A DNA stretch of 64,000 nucleotides from Kordiimonas lipolytica. GTDB lineage: Bacteria; Pseudomonadota; Alphaproteobacteria; Sphingomonadales; Kordiimonadaceae. A program made the position numbers and the translations under genes. The stretch lies in contig NZ_LRUB01000013.1 of assembly GCF_001550065.1 (NCBI RefSeq), forward strand, positions 1 to 64,000, in the 5' to 3' direction. A model generated the notes under the pieces. The model was not told the DNA's origin. It worked only from the letters and a program-made list of their open reading frames with translations, and searched no databases. Below, piece after piece: positions 17,601 through 25,234 of this stretch (positions are counted from its first letter, which is position 1; every line of letters starts with the position of its first letter).

Positions 17601-17749
17601 GCATGGCCACCACAATCGTGGGCGGCATGGCCGTTTCCACCATCTTTACCCTGGTTCTGCTGCCGTGTCTGTTGCGGTTCAAGGAACTGGGCATGATCGG
17701 GGCCCTGTTCGCCCGCCTGCGCGGCCGCACATTGCACCCTGCTGAATAA
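14645..17749 (+). CDS. RND efflux permease (AcrB/HAE-1-like)
   Basis: This 1034-residue inner-membrane pump exports drugs or lipids using the proton gradient. It has the RND layout: a helix near the N-terminus, a large periplasmic loop, helices 2-6 (about 335-500), a second loop and helices 8-12 (about 855-1020). In helix 4 the usual Asp-Asp pair reads GMVLDAAIVVLEN (one Asp kept), and in helix 10 the usual Lys position reads GLVVNNAILLV. This relay is typical of a divergent permease subclass and not AcrB itself. It starts an operon of permease, adaptor, sensor kinase and regulator. No outer-membrane channel gene is nearby, so a TolC-like partner from elsewhere is expected. Confidence 0.93.
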   Translation: MKLTEKSLKNPAAVIVVAAMALVLGAVMLTKLPVQLFPAIERPQLAVQVFWRGASPSEIESEIIEPVEEVMQGIPGLEEMRTFSNNSFGFVSLEFALESDMDRTLIDVISRINRLPPLPADADRPRILMNGGNPTGETLIYLFTQFRDGSSLPQDQYVNFIQDEVVPQLESVEGVADISVEAGAGFGEELRIEFDAIRAAELGINVNAIARLVGRTVDSSGGFLEVGRRRYMLNFQGRYEPEELRAQILDWRDGRPITLGDIATVEVAPPDARQVVYQNGNPAVGMRVIRESGANVLATIDRLTEKLDEMNSGMLAEKGIAIEKSFDPSVFIKRAINLLSTNLVIGILLAVGVLWWFLRQMRATLLIALTIPVCLLTTIIVLAMFGRTVNVISLAGLAFATGMVLDAAIVVLENIVRLRERGEKPRIASLLGAGQVWGALLASTTTTVAIFVPILFLKDVEGQLFADLALTIAIGVGLSLIVAVTVLPVAAEAWLKKLPANEAAGARAKRFSGKLMRLTGTPMRRVGLIVGLMAGAVGLSYSLLPNMNYLPPVKRDAVDAFVSFPSGANTETIEREIVSVIVDRLKPYMSGEKEPALRNYYFITFPNGQGGSLGIRAKDQNKVKELEKLVNEEILVGFPDVFAFGQQGNLFGGFGGNGSVQLHLQSRDLDGLRDATMTAMQLVQENLPGARAQPNPDPNVVSPELKVVPNDRRLAEVGYTRGDVARIIRALGDGLWLGEHFDGERRVDMILKSQDWAEPEALESVPLATPRGGTVLLGDLVSIERSVGPSFVQRVDRKRTVTLNINQPEGMALEDMIAVLKDKVEPELRPLMPTDGTISYGGSADSLERAVSSLALNFVLALGLLFMILAALFKSAKDAIFVVITIPLATVGGVLALRLLNLVSFAPLDLLTMIGFIILLGLVVNNAILLVAQTRAGEAEGLTRDEAVERSLALRLRPIFMSTLTSIMGMLPLVLFPGAGSDIYRGMATTIVGGMAVSTIFTLVLLPCLLRFKELGMIGALFARLRGRTLHPAE

Positions 17750-17773
17750 AATAAAAACGCGAGGAACTGAGAG

Positions 17774-18877
17774 ATGACTATGACAATGGCAAAAGCCAAA
17801 ATCCCCCTGAAAGGAACCCTTGTGGCGGTTCTTGCCGCCGCAAGCCTGTTCACCGGTGCCGCCAGCGCCCAGCAGCGCCAGATGCCGCCAGCGCTTGTGG
17901 AAGTGGCGGAAGCCAGCAATGAGATGATGGCGCCGCAAACCTACCTGCCGGGCACGGTGGTCAGCCTGAACGACAGCCGTATCTCTGCCGAAATCGCAGG
18001 CCGCGTTGTCTGGATCGCCAGCGAAGGCACGCTGCTTAAGGAAGGCGATGTGATCGCCGAGATTGACGACAGGAACCAGACGCTGGCTCTCGCGCGCAAC
18101 AAAAGCCAGGTGTCGCGTCTGGAAGCTCGCATCCAGTATCTGGAAAGCGACCTGAAGCGCCTCAAGGAACTGGCGGCCAACAACAATATTCCGTCCAGCC
18201 GCCTTGAGGAGGCTGAAAGCACCCTTGCCATGACCCGCGAGGAGCTTTCCCAGGCCCGCGTAGCGGTGGAACAGGCGAAGATTGATCTGGACCGCACCAA
18301 AGTGCGCGCGCCGTTCCCGGGCCGCGTGGTGGAGCGCCTCGCGCAGATTGGTGAATATTCTTCCCCCGGTCGCCAGATTGTGCGTCTGGTTGATACCGAG
18401 CATCTGGAAGTATCCGCTCAGGCGCCGGTAACGCTTGCCCGCGTGCTGAATGACGGCCAGAAGGTGGTGATCCGTGAGGATCAGCTTGTGGCGGACACGA
18501 AAATCCGGGCCCTGGTGCCTGTGGGTGATGCGCTGAGCCGCAGCATGGAACTTCGCGTCAGTCTGCCTGCAAGCGGCCACTATGTGGTAGGTGCGGCATT
18601 GCAGGTTGGCGTGCCTGCGAACACGCCCGAGCAGGTGGTGGCGGTGCCGCGCGACGCGCTGGTACTTCGCCGCGAAGGCACTTATGTGTTCCGTGTGAAG
18701 GAAGATAATACGGCTGAGCGCCTGATGGTGACCACAGGTGCTGCCACAGGCCGCTTTGTCGCTGTAACCGGTGGCATCGAAAGCGGGGACCGCGTGGTGG
18801 TGCGCGGCGGTGAACGCCTGCGCGAAGGCCAGGCGGTTGAACTGCGCGGCGGTGTGAACCTCGCAAGTGGGCGCTAA
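17774..18877 (+). CDS. RND periplasmic adaptor (membrane fusion protein)
   Basis: This 367-residue protein bridges the RND pump and the outer-membrane channel. It has a signal peptide (about 1-35, ending ASAQ) and no lipobox Cys. Then come a barrel-sandwich half (SAEIAGRVVWIASEGTLLKEGD), a long alpha-hairpin coiled coil (about 95-175), the second lipoyl half (DRTKVRAPFPGRVVE) and the beta-barrel and proximal domains. It is 24 bp downstream of the permease with a GAGGA site. The permease-first order is the reverse of acrAB. Confidence 0.92.
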   Translation: MTMTMAKAKIPLKGTLVAVLAAASLFTGAASAQQRQMPPALVEVAEASNEMMAPQTYLPGTVVSLNDSRISAEIAGRVVWIASEGTLLKEGDVIAEIDDRNQTLALARNKSQVSRLEARIQYLESDLKRLKELAANNNIPSSRLEEAESTLAMTREELSQARVAVEQAKIDLDRTKVRAPFPGRVVERLAQIGEYSSPGRQIVRLVDTEHLEVSAQAPVTLARVLNDGQKVVIREDQLVADTKIRALVPVGDALSRSMELRVSLPASGHYVVGAALQVGVPANTPEQVVAVPRDALVLRREGTYVFRVKEDNTAERLMVTTGAATGRFVAVTGGIESGDRVVVRGGERLREGQAVELRGGVNLASGR

Positions 18878-18904
18878 GGGCGCCCACCTGTTCCGAGTAG
18901 CCAT

Positions 18905-20164
18905 ATGGACAAAAAGCCAAAAAACAGTGTTGGCCCCAAAAAGCCTGTTGGCGAAGCCCCTAACGGGTCCCATAATGCCCCTGCACAATCAGCGGATGAC
19001 CGGAGAACCGGTCCCGTTGAGGTGCCGGGGCTTCTTGATTTAGTCCTCGAAGAAGAAAAACGCCAAAAGGCAAATCAGGGGGCTGCCGCCGACATGGATC
19101 GTTTCTTTGGGACCAAAGAACGCACGTTCTGGACTTTCCAGATATTGGGCTGGACAGGCTACGGCCTTGTTCGTTCCTTCACTGCATTTGCGATCGGGTT
19201 TGACCTGCGCTTCTATTCCATTCTGATTCTGGTGGCGATCCTGATTGGCCTGACCATGACAACAGGGCTGCGCTATCTATACCGGTTCGCCAAGGACTGG
19301 TCGTTGCCGCTGCTGCTGCCGCTTGTGGTCATAACCTGTGCCACACTTGGGCTCATGTATTCCTATATCGAGGTGTCACTCGGGCCGATCCTGATCCCAT
19401 ATTTTTCGCAGGCTTCCGGGCTTGGGCTATTCTCAAATGCCATGTTTGAAGCCACGACGCTCTTTGCCTGGTCGGCCATCTATTTCGGCTACCATTTCTA
19501 TACAGGCATGCAGGAACAGAAGGAGCAGGCGCTGAAGGCAACGGCCATGGCGCACCAGGCACAGCTGAAGATGCTGCGCTACCAGCTGAACCCGCACTTC
19601 CTGTTCAACACCCTGAATGCCATCTCCACCCTCGTGCTTGAGAAGTCCGAAGAGGACGCCAACAAGATGCTGACGAAGCTCTCAAGCTTCCTGCGCTTCA
19701 CGCTGGTGAACCAGCCAACGCAGCGTATCCCGCTGGATCAGGAACTGCACGCGCTGGGGCTTTACCTGGAGATTGAAAAGGTCCGCTTTTCAGACCGGCT
19801 GAATGTGGAGTTTGATATCGATGAACAGGCGCGGTCCGCACTGATCCCAAGTCTTCTGCTGCAGCCGCTTATTGAAAACGCCATCAAATATGCCATCGCA
19901 CCGGAAATCGATGGCGGCACCATCAAGGTGGAAGCGCGTGTGGAAAACGGCTGGCTGAAGATCGGGCTGAAGGACAGCGGGCCGGGAATAGACGACCTCA
20001 ACAATATCGTCAGTCAGTCGGGTTCGGGCGTGGGCATTACCAACACCAAGGAACGCCTGCACCAGATTTACGGGCCAGACCACCTGATCATGCTGGAAAA
20101 CCTGGAGCCGAAAGGCCTTGGTATCTTTATCGAAATTCCTTGCGAACGAAAGAAACAAACTTAA
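18905..20164 (+). CDS. LytS-type sensor histidine kinase
   Basis: This 419-residue kinase has a charged cytoplasmic N-terminus, about four membrane helices (about 77-195), and the His_kinase domain with His231 in the motif YQLNPHFLFNTLNAIS. A GHKL ATPase domain follows (PLIENAIKYA, LKDSGPGI, GVGITNTKERL). There is no periplasmic sensor of note, so the membrane part itself probably senses the cue. It lies 27 bp after the adaptor and 63 bp before the LytTR regulator, so all four are probably one operon. The start at 18905 has a weak ribosome site. Confidence 0.9.
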   Translation: MDKKPKNSVGPKKPVGEAPNGSHNAPAQSADDRRTGPVEVPGLLDLVLEEEKRQKANQGAAADMDRFFGTKERTFWTFQILGWTGYGLVRSFTAFAIGFDLRFYSILILVAILIGLTMTTGLRYLYRFAKDWSLPLLLPLVVITCATLGLMYSYIEVSLGPILIPYFSQASGLGLFSNAMFEATTLFAWSAIYFGYHFYTGMQEQKEQALKATAMAHQAQLKMLRYQLNPHFLFNTLNAISTLVLEKSEEDANKMLTKLSSFLRFTLVNQPTQRIPLDQELHALGLYLEIEKVRFSDRLNVEFDIDEQARSALIPSLLLQPLIENAIKYAIAPEIDGGTIKVEARVENGWLKIGLKDSGPGIDDLNNIVSQSGSGVGITNTKERLHQIYGPDHLIMLENLEPKGLGIFIEIPCERKKQT

Positions 20165-20227
20165 ACTTCAAAGCGGGCCGGATTTTCCAACCACAGAGCT
20201 CGCAGCAAAACTGACCGGGGTAGGAAC

Positions 20228-21040
20228 ATGGGGAAAATACGCACTATTCTTGTGGATGATGAGCCACTGGCACTGCGCGGCCTGAAGATCAGGCTTGAGA
20301 AATTCGACGATATCGAGATCATCGGCACCTGCTCGAACGGGCGGGAAGCGGTGAAATCCATCAAGGAAATGAAGCCGGATCTGGTTTTCCTGGATATCCA
20401 GATGCCGGGCTTTGACGGCTTTTCGGTCCTGCGCTCGCTGGTGGGCGAGGCGGAAATCCCGCTTGTTGTGTTCGTCACCGCCTATGACCAATATGCGCTC
20501 GATGCGTTTGAGGCCCACGCGCTTGATTACCTTCTGAAGCCGGTTGAGGAAGACCGTCTGGCGGAAGCCATCACCCGCGTGCGCGAGGCTATCAGCCAGC
20601 GTATGGCGATTGAACAGAACGCCAAACTGGTGGAACTGATCGAAGGCATGGACGAGCCGTCGAAGGAGGCGCTGACCGCTATTCTGGAACAGCCGGTGGA
20701 AAGCCATGATGACCGCTTCGATCCGCACCTGCGCATCAAAGACCGCGGCCATATCACCATCGTTAGTGTCTCTGACGTGGAATATATCGACGCGGCGGGG
20801 GACTATATGTGCATCCATGTAGGCGAGAAAACGCATATCTTGCGCGAGACCATGAAGACCATGGAAAAGCGGCTCGATCCCAAGATTTTCCAGCGTATTC
20901 ACCGTTCCACCATCGTGAACCTTGATAAGGTGCGAGAAGTGAAACCCCATTCGAACGGCGAATGCTTCCTGACGCTTGAGGGTGGCACCGAACTGAAGGT
21001 CAGCCGGTCCTACAAGGATGTGGTTGGACGTTTTTTATAG
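20228..21040 (+). CDS. LytTR-family response regulator
   Basis: This 270-residue regulator has a receiver domain (about 5-120, phosphoacceptor Asp56 in LVFLDIQMPGFDGF) and a C-terminal LytTR DNA-binding domain (about 165-268: DVEYIDAAGDYMCIHV, FQRIHRSTIVNLDKVREV, LEGGTELKVSRSY). LytTR proteins bind paired direct repeats as dimers. Its partner is the LytS kinase just upstream. The pair probably controls the RND pump genes in the same operon. The following genes are AT-rich and unrelated. Confidence 0.93.
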   Translation: MGKIRTILVDDEPLALRGLKIRLEKFDDIEIIGTCSNGREAVKSIKEMKPDLVFLDIQMPGFDGFSVLRSLVGEAEIPLVVFVTAYDQYALDAFEAHALDYLLKPVEEDRLAEAITRVREAISQRMAIEQNAKLVELIEGMDEPSKEALTAILEQPVESHDDRFDPHLRIKDRGHITIVSVSDVEYIDAAGDYMCIHVGEKTHILRETMKTMEKRLDPKIFQRIHRSTIVNLDKVREVKPHSNGECFLTLEGGTELKVSRSYKDVVGRFL

Positions 21041-21056
21041 GGATAGGTTTCTAGTC

Positions 21057-21566
21057 ATGGAAACTGAGGTATTGGCATTGGTCGTTTCTGGTGCTTCGGC
21101 TGTAATAGCAGGGGTGTCTGCATTCTATTCCTATAGGTCTGACGTTAGGTCCAAGCGCGCCATCCAAGAAGCATCGGCGGGTGTCGATTTATACCTTGAG
21201 GAATATTTTAAGAAGTATGAGGGAGGGAAGGAGTGCTTTTTCTTTGATCTTTCTATTTCAAACCCCGCTACGCGATCATTTTCAATTAGCGACATTGAGC
21301 TCAGAATACTGATAATGCGCTATTCAGAAAGTATTCGAACTGTGATCCTTAAGCCGGATAAGGTTGATTGGCAGGAAGGCGAAAATGAAGGCAGTGGCGA
21401 TATCTTTTATCTGGAGGCAGGTCAAAAAAAGAGCTTTAAAGTTGAATTTTCTGCTTCAAAATTGAATGATATTGAGAAGGACGAGACCAAATCCTACGAG
21501 TTGCTAGTGAGGGATACACGAGGTCAGATTTCTTCTTTGGGCTTTAAATTAATTAGGACCAAGTGA
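21057..21566 (+). CDS. Hypothetical membrane-anchored protein (AT-rich insert)
   Basis: I do not recognise this 169-residue protein. It begins with one hydrophobic helix (LALVVSGASAVIAGVSAFY) followed by a basic turn, then a soluble beta-rich region with aromatic residues (CFFFDLSISNPATRSF; FYLEAGQKKSFKVEF). This layout suggests a single membrane anchor with a cytoplasmic Ig-like or beta-sandwich domain. The codon use is AT-rich (many ATT, AAA, TTT), unlike the GC-rich neighbours, which suggests recent acquisition. The start at 21057 is the first in-frame ATG with a hydrophobic helix; an upstream frame start lies inside the regulator gene. The next gene starts directly at its stop codon. Confidence 0.65.
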   Translation: METEVLALVVSGASAVIAGVSAFYSYRSDVRSKRAIQEASAGVDLYLEEYFKKYEGGKECFFFDLSISNPATRSFSISDIELRILIMRYSESIRTVILKPDKVDWQEGENEGSGDIFYLEAGQKKSFKVEFSASKLNDIEKDETKSYELLVRDTRGQISSLGFKLIRTK

Positions 21567-22136
21567 TTGCTTAGGTATGCTCTATCTGGCTACCGATCCA
21601 GAGTTTTTGATGGTGTGCCGGTCAAAATAACGAACTTTGGGTTGGTGGGGCACCCTGGTTGGGGTGATAGTGCTCTAGTACCATTCGTAACTGTTGATAC
21701 AACTGATTGTCCGCAACTGCATGACCTGATCGAACACCATAGACGGGAAGCTGTTTCAGGCGATGTTCGTACAACTTGGGGGTTTCTAAAACGCAAACGC
21801 GATACAAAGCTGTTTTTACAGTTTCTACAGCCTGTTGAGTTGTCGATAGTCCTTTCGTTTGATTTACAAAACGAGTATCAACAGATAGATCATATTGTGG
21901 CATCTGGCGGCTTTTTCATACAGTCCTCATTGGTGGCGACAAAGCCCTCTGAAGGAATCGAGGCGTCCTATATCACCGTTGATGTGAATGCTGATTTTCC
22001 TGAATGGCCGAAACTTTTCGAAAAATATGCGGCCAAAAAACTTCGAGCTCAAGGACTAGGCAAGAAAGAAGCAGCCGAAGCAGCTAAGAAAGAACGTTTT
22101 GAGTTGGCTAGGTTTCGAGTTGGGTTTCGCCGCTAA
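21567..22136 (+). CDS. Hypothetical protein (AT-rich insert, second gene)
   Basis: I do not recognise this 189-residue protein. It has no signal peptide or membrane helix. The N-terminal half has beta-like stretches (SALVPFVTVDTTDCPQL, KLFLQFLQPVELSIVLSF). The C-terminus is a lysine-rich amphipathic helix (AKKLRAQGLGKKEAAEAAKK). The annotated start is a TTG immediately after the upstream stop codon, so the two genes are translationally coupled. A later GTG might be the real start. The composition is AT-rich like its partner. Confidence 0.6.
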   Translation: MLRYALSGYRSRVFDGVPVKITNFGLVGHPGWGDSALVPFVTVDTTDCPQLHDLIEHHRREAVSGDVRTTWGFLKRKRDTKLFLQFLQPVELSIVLSFDLQNEYQQIDHIVASGGFFIQSSLVATKPSEGIEASYITVDVNADFPEWPKLFEKYAAKKLRAQGLGKKEAAEAAKKERFELARFRVGFRR

Positions 22137-22238
22137 AAGCCCCCTTTACGTGCAGATAGTAGTGCGCTGCTAGAAACAAATAATTCGAGTGCTTTTAGTG
22201 AAGTGAGGCTGCTGAATAGGTCGTCGAAGGGAAATCAC

Positions 22239-23000
22239 ATGACCACAATCGCAGAAATTTGGCGGTATCCGGTGAAGGGCCTGACGGGCCAGCGGCTTGA
22301 GACAGCCCAGCTGGAACCAGGCGGAGCGATTGCGGGTGACCGCGCCTTTGCCATCCGCCACGGCAATACCGAGTTTGACCCGGGTGCCCCAAAGCATCTG
22401 CCGAAAACCAAATTCCTTGCGCTGATGACCCACGCGGAGCTCGCGGCCCTTGAGGTCAGCTTCAGCGGCGAAGGCGACGTGATGACCGTCTCGAAGGACG
22501 GCGAGCTGCTGTTCCACGGCAGCTTGCGCGACCCGGACGAAGTGCACCGGCTGGATATCATGATGGCAACCTATATGGGTGACCGCGCAAAGGGTGCGCC
22601 GCACCTTGAAAGCGCGGAAGGCCACATGTTTTCAGACGTGCCGGAAAAGGTGCTGTCTGTTGTGAACCTCGCGAGCGTGAAGGCGCTCGGTACCCACGTC
22701 GGCGAGGCGCTTGATCCGCTTCGCTTCCGCGCGAACCTCTATCTGGACGGCTTGCCCGCCTGGGCGGAGCGCGACTGGGAGAAGGGCAGGCTGTTCACCG
22801 CGGGCGATGTAACGCTCAGGCTGATGAAACCCATCGTGCGCTGTAACGCCACCAACGTGAACCTGAAGACCGCGGAAGTGGACCAAAACCTGCCCAAGGT
22901 GCTGCAGCAGGAGTTTGGCGCCAATCTGATGGGCATCTACTGCACGGTGGAAAGAGCCGGTGTTATCAAGCTTGGCGACCCGTTCATGCCTGTGGATTGA
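22239..23000 (+). CDS. MOSC-domain protein
   Basis: This 253-residue protein has an N-terminal MOSC_N beta-barrel (IAEIWRYPVKGLTGQRLE) and a C-terminal MOSC domain with the conserved Cys in VRCNATNVN. MOSC domains bind the molybdenum cofactor; related proteins such as mARC and YcbX reduce N-hydroxylated compounds. The pattern LDPLRFRANLYLDGLPAW is typical. ATG 22239 has GAAGGGA upstream; the frame extends 12 codons further without such a site. The GC content is back to normal after the AT-rich insert. No ferredoxin fusion is seen. Confidence 0.88.
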   Translation: MTTIAEIWRYPVKGLTGQRLETAQLEPGGAIAGDRAFAIRHGNTEFDPGAPKHLPKTKFLALMTHAELAALEVSFSGEGDVMTVSKDGELLFHGSLRDPDEVHRLDIMMATYMGDRAKGAPHLESAEGHMFSDVPEKVLSVVNLASVKALGTHVGEALDPLRFRANLYLDGLPAWAERDWEKGRLFTAGDVTLRLMKPIVRCNATNVNLKTAEVDQNLPKVLQQEFGANLMGIYCTVERAGVIKLGDPFMPVD

Positions 23001-23016
23001 TGCTTATGGGTTGCTC

Positions 23017-23135
23017 CTGATGTCACCCTGAACTTGTTTGGCGTGCCGCCCGCTTCGCGAACAGGGTCTATCTTTCTTCCTCGCCTGCTACCGGATGTGT
23101 TCCTGGATGCTGAAACAAGTTCAGCATGACGAATT
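23017..23135. repeat. REP-like palindromic repeat unit
   Basis: ATGCTGAA (23107-23114) and TTCAGCAT (23120-23127) form an 8-bp inverted repeat with a 5-base loop. On the other strand it reads GTCATGCTGAACTTGTTTCAGC, which I know as a dispersed repeat in alphaproteobacterial genomes (translated as RHAELVSAS). A degenerate relative, CACCCTGAACTTGTTTGG, lies at about 23024-23041. The stop codon of the neighbouring acetyltransferase gene lies inside the right arm. Other copies would be expected elsewhere in the genome; none can be checked here. Confidence 0.6.
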
Positions 23136-23756
23136 CTGGTGCTTCGCGGCCCATTCTTCTTTTGTGATTTCCCACACCAGTGACGCTCGGGTGCTGCCGT
23201 CAGGCCGGGTGCTGGTGATTTCGCCTTTGCGCACAAACCCAAGATAATCCAGAAGCTTTGCGGTGCGGATATTATCAAGCGCGGCGGTTTCCACGATCAG
23301 GTCCAGCCCAAGGGCGTCGAACATCCAACCGAAGCTCATCGCCGCGCCCATCTGCCCGCGCCCCTTGCTTTGCATGTCGGGGTGCACGGCACCGCCCAGC
23401 TCCCCCGCCGCCCACTGCGGCCAGAAGCTGAAATCGCTGTAGCCGACAATACGGCCCGTGGCGTCCAGGTTCAGGAACATCAGCCCCACACCTTTCTCGC
23501 GCTCGCGCTCGTGCGCTTCGATGAAGGCGCGCACGCTCTCCACCGTAAGCGGCCGGGGCAGGGTGTAGATGGGGGCGTAAACCTTGGGGTCGGAAAGGAA
23601 GGCGTGGAAGGCTTCAGCGTCATCCGGGGTGGCGAGCCGCGCCGCCCGGTCTGGCGTTGGCATGCTGGTGGCTGCGCGCACCGCGCTGCGGATGGCATCA
23701 GCCCGCGCGTCTGAAACCTTGTTGCGTGTGATTGGCGTGCCGCTGTCTTCTGCCAT
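23121..23756 (-). CDS. GNAT acetyltransferase (Acetyltransf_3 / RimJ-like)
   Basis: This 211-residue protein has the layout of protein N-acetyltransferases of the RimJ/RimL type. The acetyl-CoA region is seen in GELGGAVHPDMQSKGRGQMGAA, followed by LDLIVETAALDNIRTAKLLDYLGFVRKGEI. The substrate is unknown. The last few residues (HQNSSC) and the stop codon are supplied by the repeat described at 23107-23127, so the natural C-terminus may have been changed by the repeat's arrival. The ATG has a GGGGGC site on the reverse strand. It is convergent with the MOSC gene. Confidence 0.88.
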   Translation of the reverse strand: MAEDSGTPITRNKVSDARADAIRSAVRAATSMPTPDRAARLATPDDAEAFHAFLSDPKVYAPIYTLPRPLTVESVRAFIEAHEREREKGVGLMFLNLDATGRIVGYSDFSFWPQWAAGELGGAVHPDMQSKGRGQMGAAMSFGWMFDALGLDLIVETAALDNIRTAKLLDYLGFVRKGEITSTRPDGSTRASLVWEITKEEWAAKHQNSSC

Positions 23757-23838
23757 CTGTCTGCCCCCAAGTTTGTCTTAACCGTGAAATGGGGCAGGGC
23801 GCAGTGGTTTCAATGGCGGCGGCCATTGCGGGCCGTGG

Positions 23839-24285
23839 TCAGTTATAGGGCCGCGTGAAGTGATACTGGGCAGAACAGCGCCGACCGTTCACCATGCTGT
23901 CGAATGTACCGAAATAGGTGACATACTGGCCATATAGGCTGGTGGACATGGTGCTTGGATATCCCTGGCCCGCATTGGCCCACACGGGGCAAGGCCGGAT
24001 GGTTGGGATGGGCGTGAAACGCTGGCCTGCCGGGATGGTGGGGCGGGTGTCCGCATGGCGACTTGACCGCCCGCGATGCCTGTGGCCGATGTCATCGTCC
24101 TGATAGCGGCGAATTATGGCGCGTTTACGCTCCAGGCATTCGTTGCTGTAGCCAACAAAATCGCCATCCGCGTCATAAACGCTGCATTCTTCATAGTCGC
24201 CGTCTGAAAGATATTGCGCCGATGCCGGCGCGGCCCAGAAAGCGCCGCCAGCAGCAAGCACAAAAATGGAAAACAAGCGGGTCAT
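23839..24285 (-). CDS. Secreted hypothetical protein
   Basis: This 148-residue protein has a signal peptide (about 1-23, cleavage after ASA). The mature part has four Cys (EECSVYD, NECLERK, RPCPVWA, RRCSAQY), so disulfides are likely. It contains an Arg/His-rich segment (GHRHRGRSSRHAD). I see no known domain. ATG at 24283-24285 has a good AAAGGAG site; the longer frame to 24348 lacks one. It is followed by the reverse-strand acetyltransferase gene. Confidence 0.65.
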   Translation of the reverse strand: MTRLFSIFVLAAGGAFWAAPASAQYLSDGDYEECSVYDADGDFVGYSNECLERKRAIIRRYQDDDIGHRHRGRSSRHADTRPTIPAGQRFTPIPTIRPCPVWANAGQGYPSTMSTSLYGQYVTYFGTFDSMVNGRRCSAQYHFTRPYN

Positions 24286-24369
24286 CGACTGTCTCCTTTC
24301 ACGCCCCCAAGCGCATGAAAGGGTACAATAGTTTAGCCAAAGGGCCAAATTGTGGCGGAATGCCTGGGC

Positions 24370-25185
24370 CTAGACCTCGGGCATATGCTCCATCAGGCGG
24401 GGGCCAAGGCGCACGGGCTCAATGCGTTTCGCCAGCCCCGTGCGGTCGTCGGTTTCCACAAAGGTGCCGCACACGGTGGCTTCGCCGCCCGCAGGGGTGA
24501 AACGTTCCTTGTTCATGCGGGAAACGAACCGGTTGATCGGCTCAGCCTTGTCCATGCCGATCACGCTATTATAGTCCCCGCACATGCCGGCGTCGGTCTG
24601 GTAGGCCGTGCCTTTATCGAAAATTTGGCAGTCCGCCGTGGGGATATGGCTGTGGGTGCCAACAACAAAGCTCACGCGGCCATCCAGATACTGGCCCAAG
24701 GCCATTTTCTCGGACGTTGCTTCGCCGTGGAAATCCACGATGATGGCATTCACCGTCACGCCCAGGCGGTATTTGGTCAGCACCTTATCGATGGCGCGGA
24801 ACGGGCATTCAAGCGCGTTCATGAACACGCGGCCCATGGCGTTGATCACCAGCACCTTCTTGCCCCGTGGCGCATCATAAACGGCATAGCCGCGGCCGGG
24901 CGTGCCTTCGGGGTAGTTGATGGGCCTCAGGATGCGGTTGTCGTTATCGATAACGGAAAGGATGTCTTTCTGGTCAAACGTGTGGTTGCCGCCGGAGATC
25001 ACATCAGCGCCTGACTGGATGACCGCGCCGGCGATCTTGCTGGTGGTGCCAAAGCCCGAGGCCGCGTTTTCTGCGTTCACCACAACAAAATCCAGCTTCA
25101 GCTTTTCGCGAAGATCGGGAAGGGCGTCGATGGCGGCGGTCCGTCCAGCACGGCCCATCAGATCGCCAAGGAATAATAGTCGCAT
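24370..25185 (-). CDS. YmdB-type metallophosphoesterase (TIGR00282)
   Basis: This 271-residue enzyme belongs to the dinuclear metal phosphodiesterase family related to B. subtilis YmdB (cyclic nucleotide phosphodiesterase affecting biofilm choice). Metal ligands are visible in LFLGDLMGRAGR (Asp), VVNAENAASG (Glu/Asn), SGGNHTFDQKD (Asn-His), VDFHGEATSEK (His) and GTHSHIPTAD (His). The length is normal. It lies about 50 bp downstream of the 5-formyltetrahydrofolate cyclo-ligase gene on the same strand, a usual alphaproteobacterial arrangement. Whether it acts on cAMP or another nucleotide here is unknown. Confidence 0.92.
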   Translation of the reverse strand: MRLLFLGDLMGRAGRTAAIDALPDLREKLKLDFVVVNAENAASGFGTTSKIAGAVIQSGADVISGGNHTFDQKDILSVIDNDNRILRPINYPEGTPGRGYAVYDAPRGKKVLVINAMGRVFMNALECPFRAIDKVLTKYRLGVTVNAIIVDFHGEATSEKMALGQYLDGRVSFVVGTHSHIPTADCQIFDKGTAYQTDAGMCGDYNSVIGMDKAEPINRFVSRMNKERFTPAGGEATVCGTFVETDDRTGLAKRIEPVRLGPRLMEHMPEV

Positions 25186-25234
25186 AGGTACCTGTTTTTC
25201 TTTTTTGTTAACCGCACAGGGCGAATAGCGGGCG

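Noticed and set aside
16478..18988. 836-codon open frame on the reverse strand under the RND permease and adaptor genes
   Set aside because: It is antisense to two well-supported genes, and its His/Gln/Arg-rich product is typical of a shadow frame in GC-biased DNA. No family look or ribosome site.
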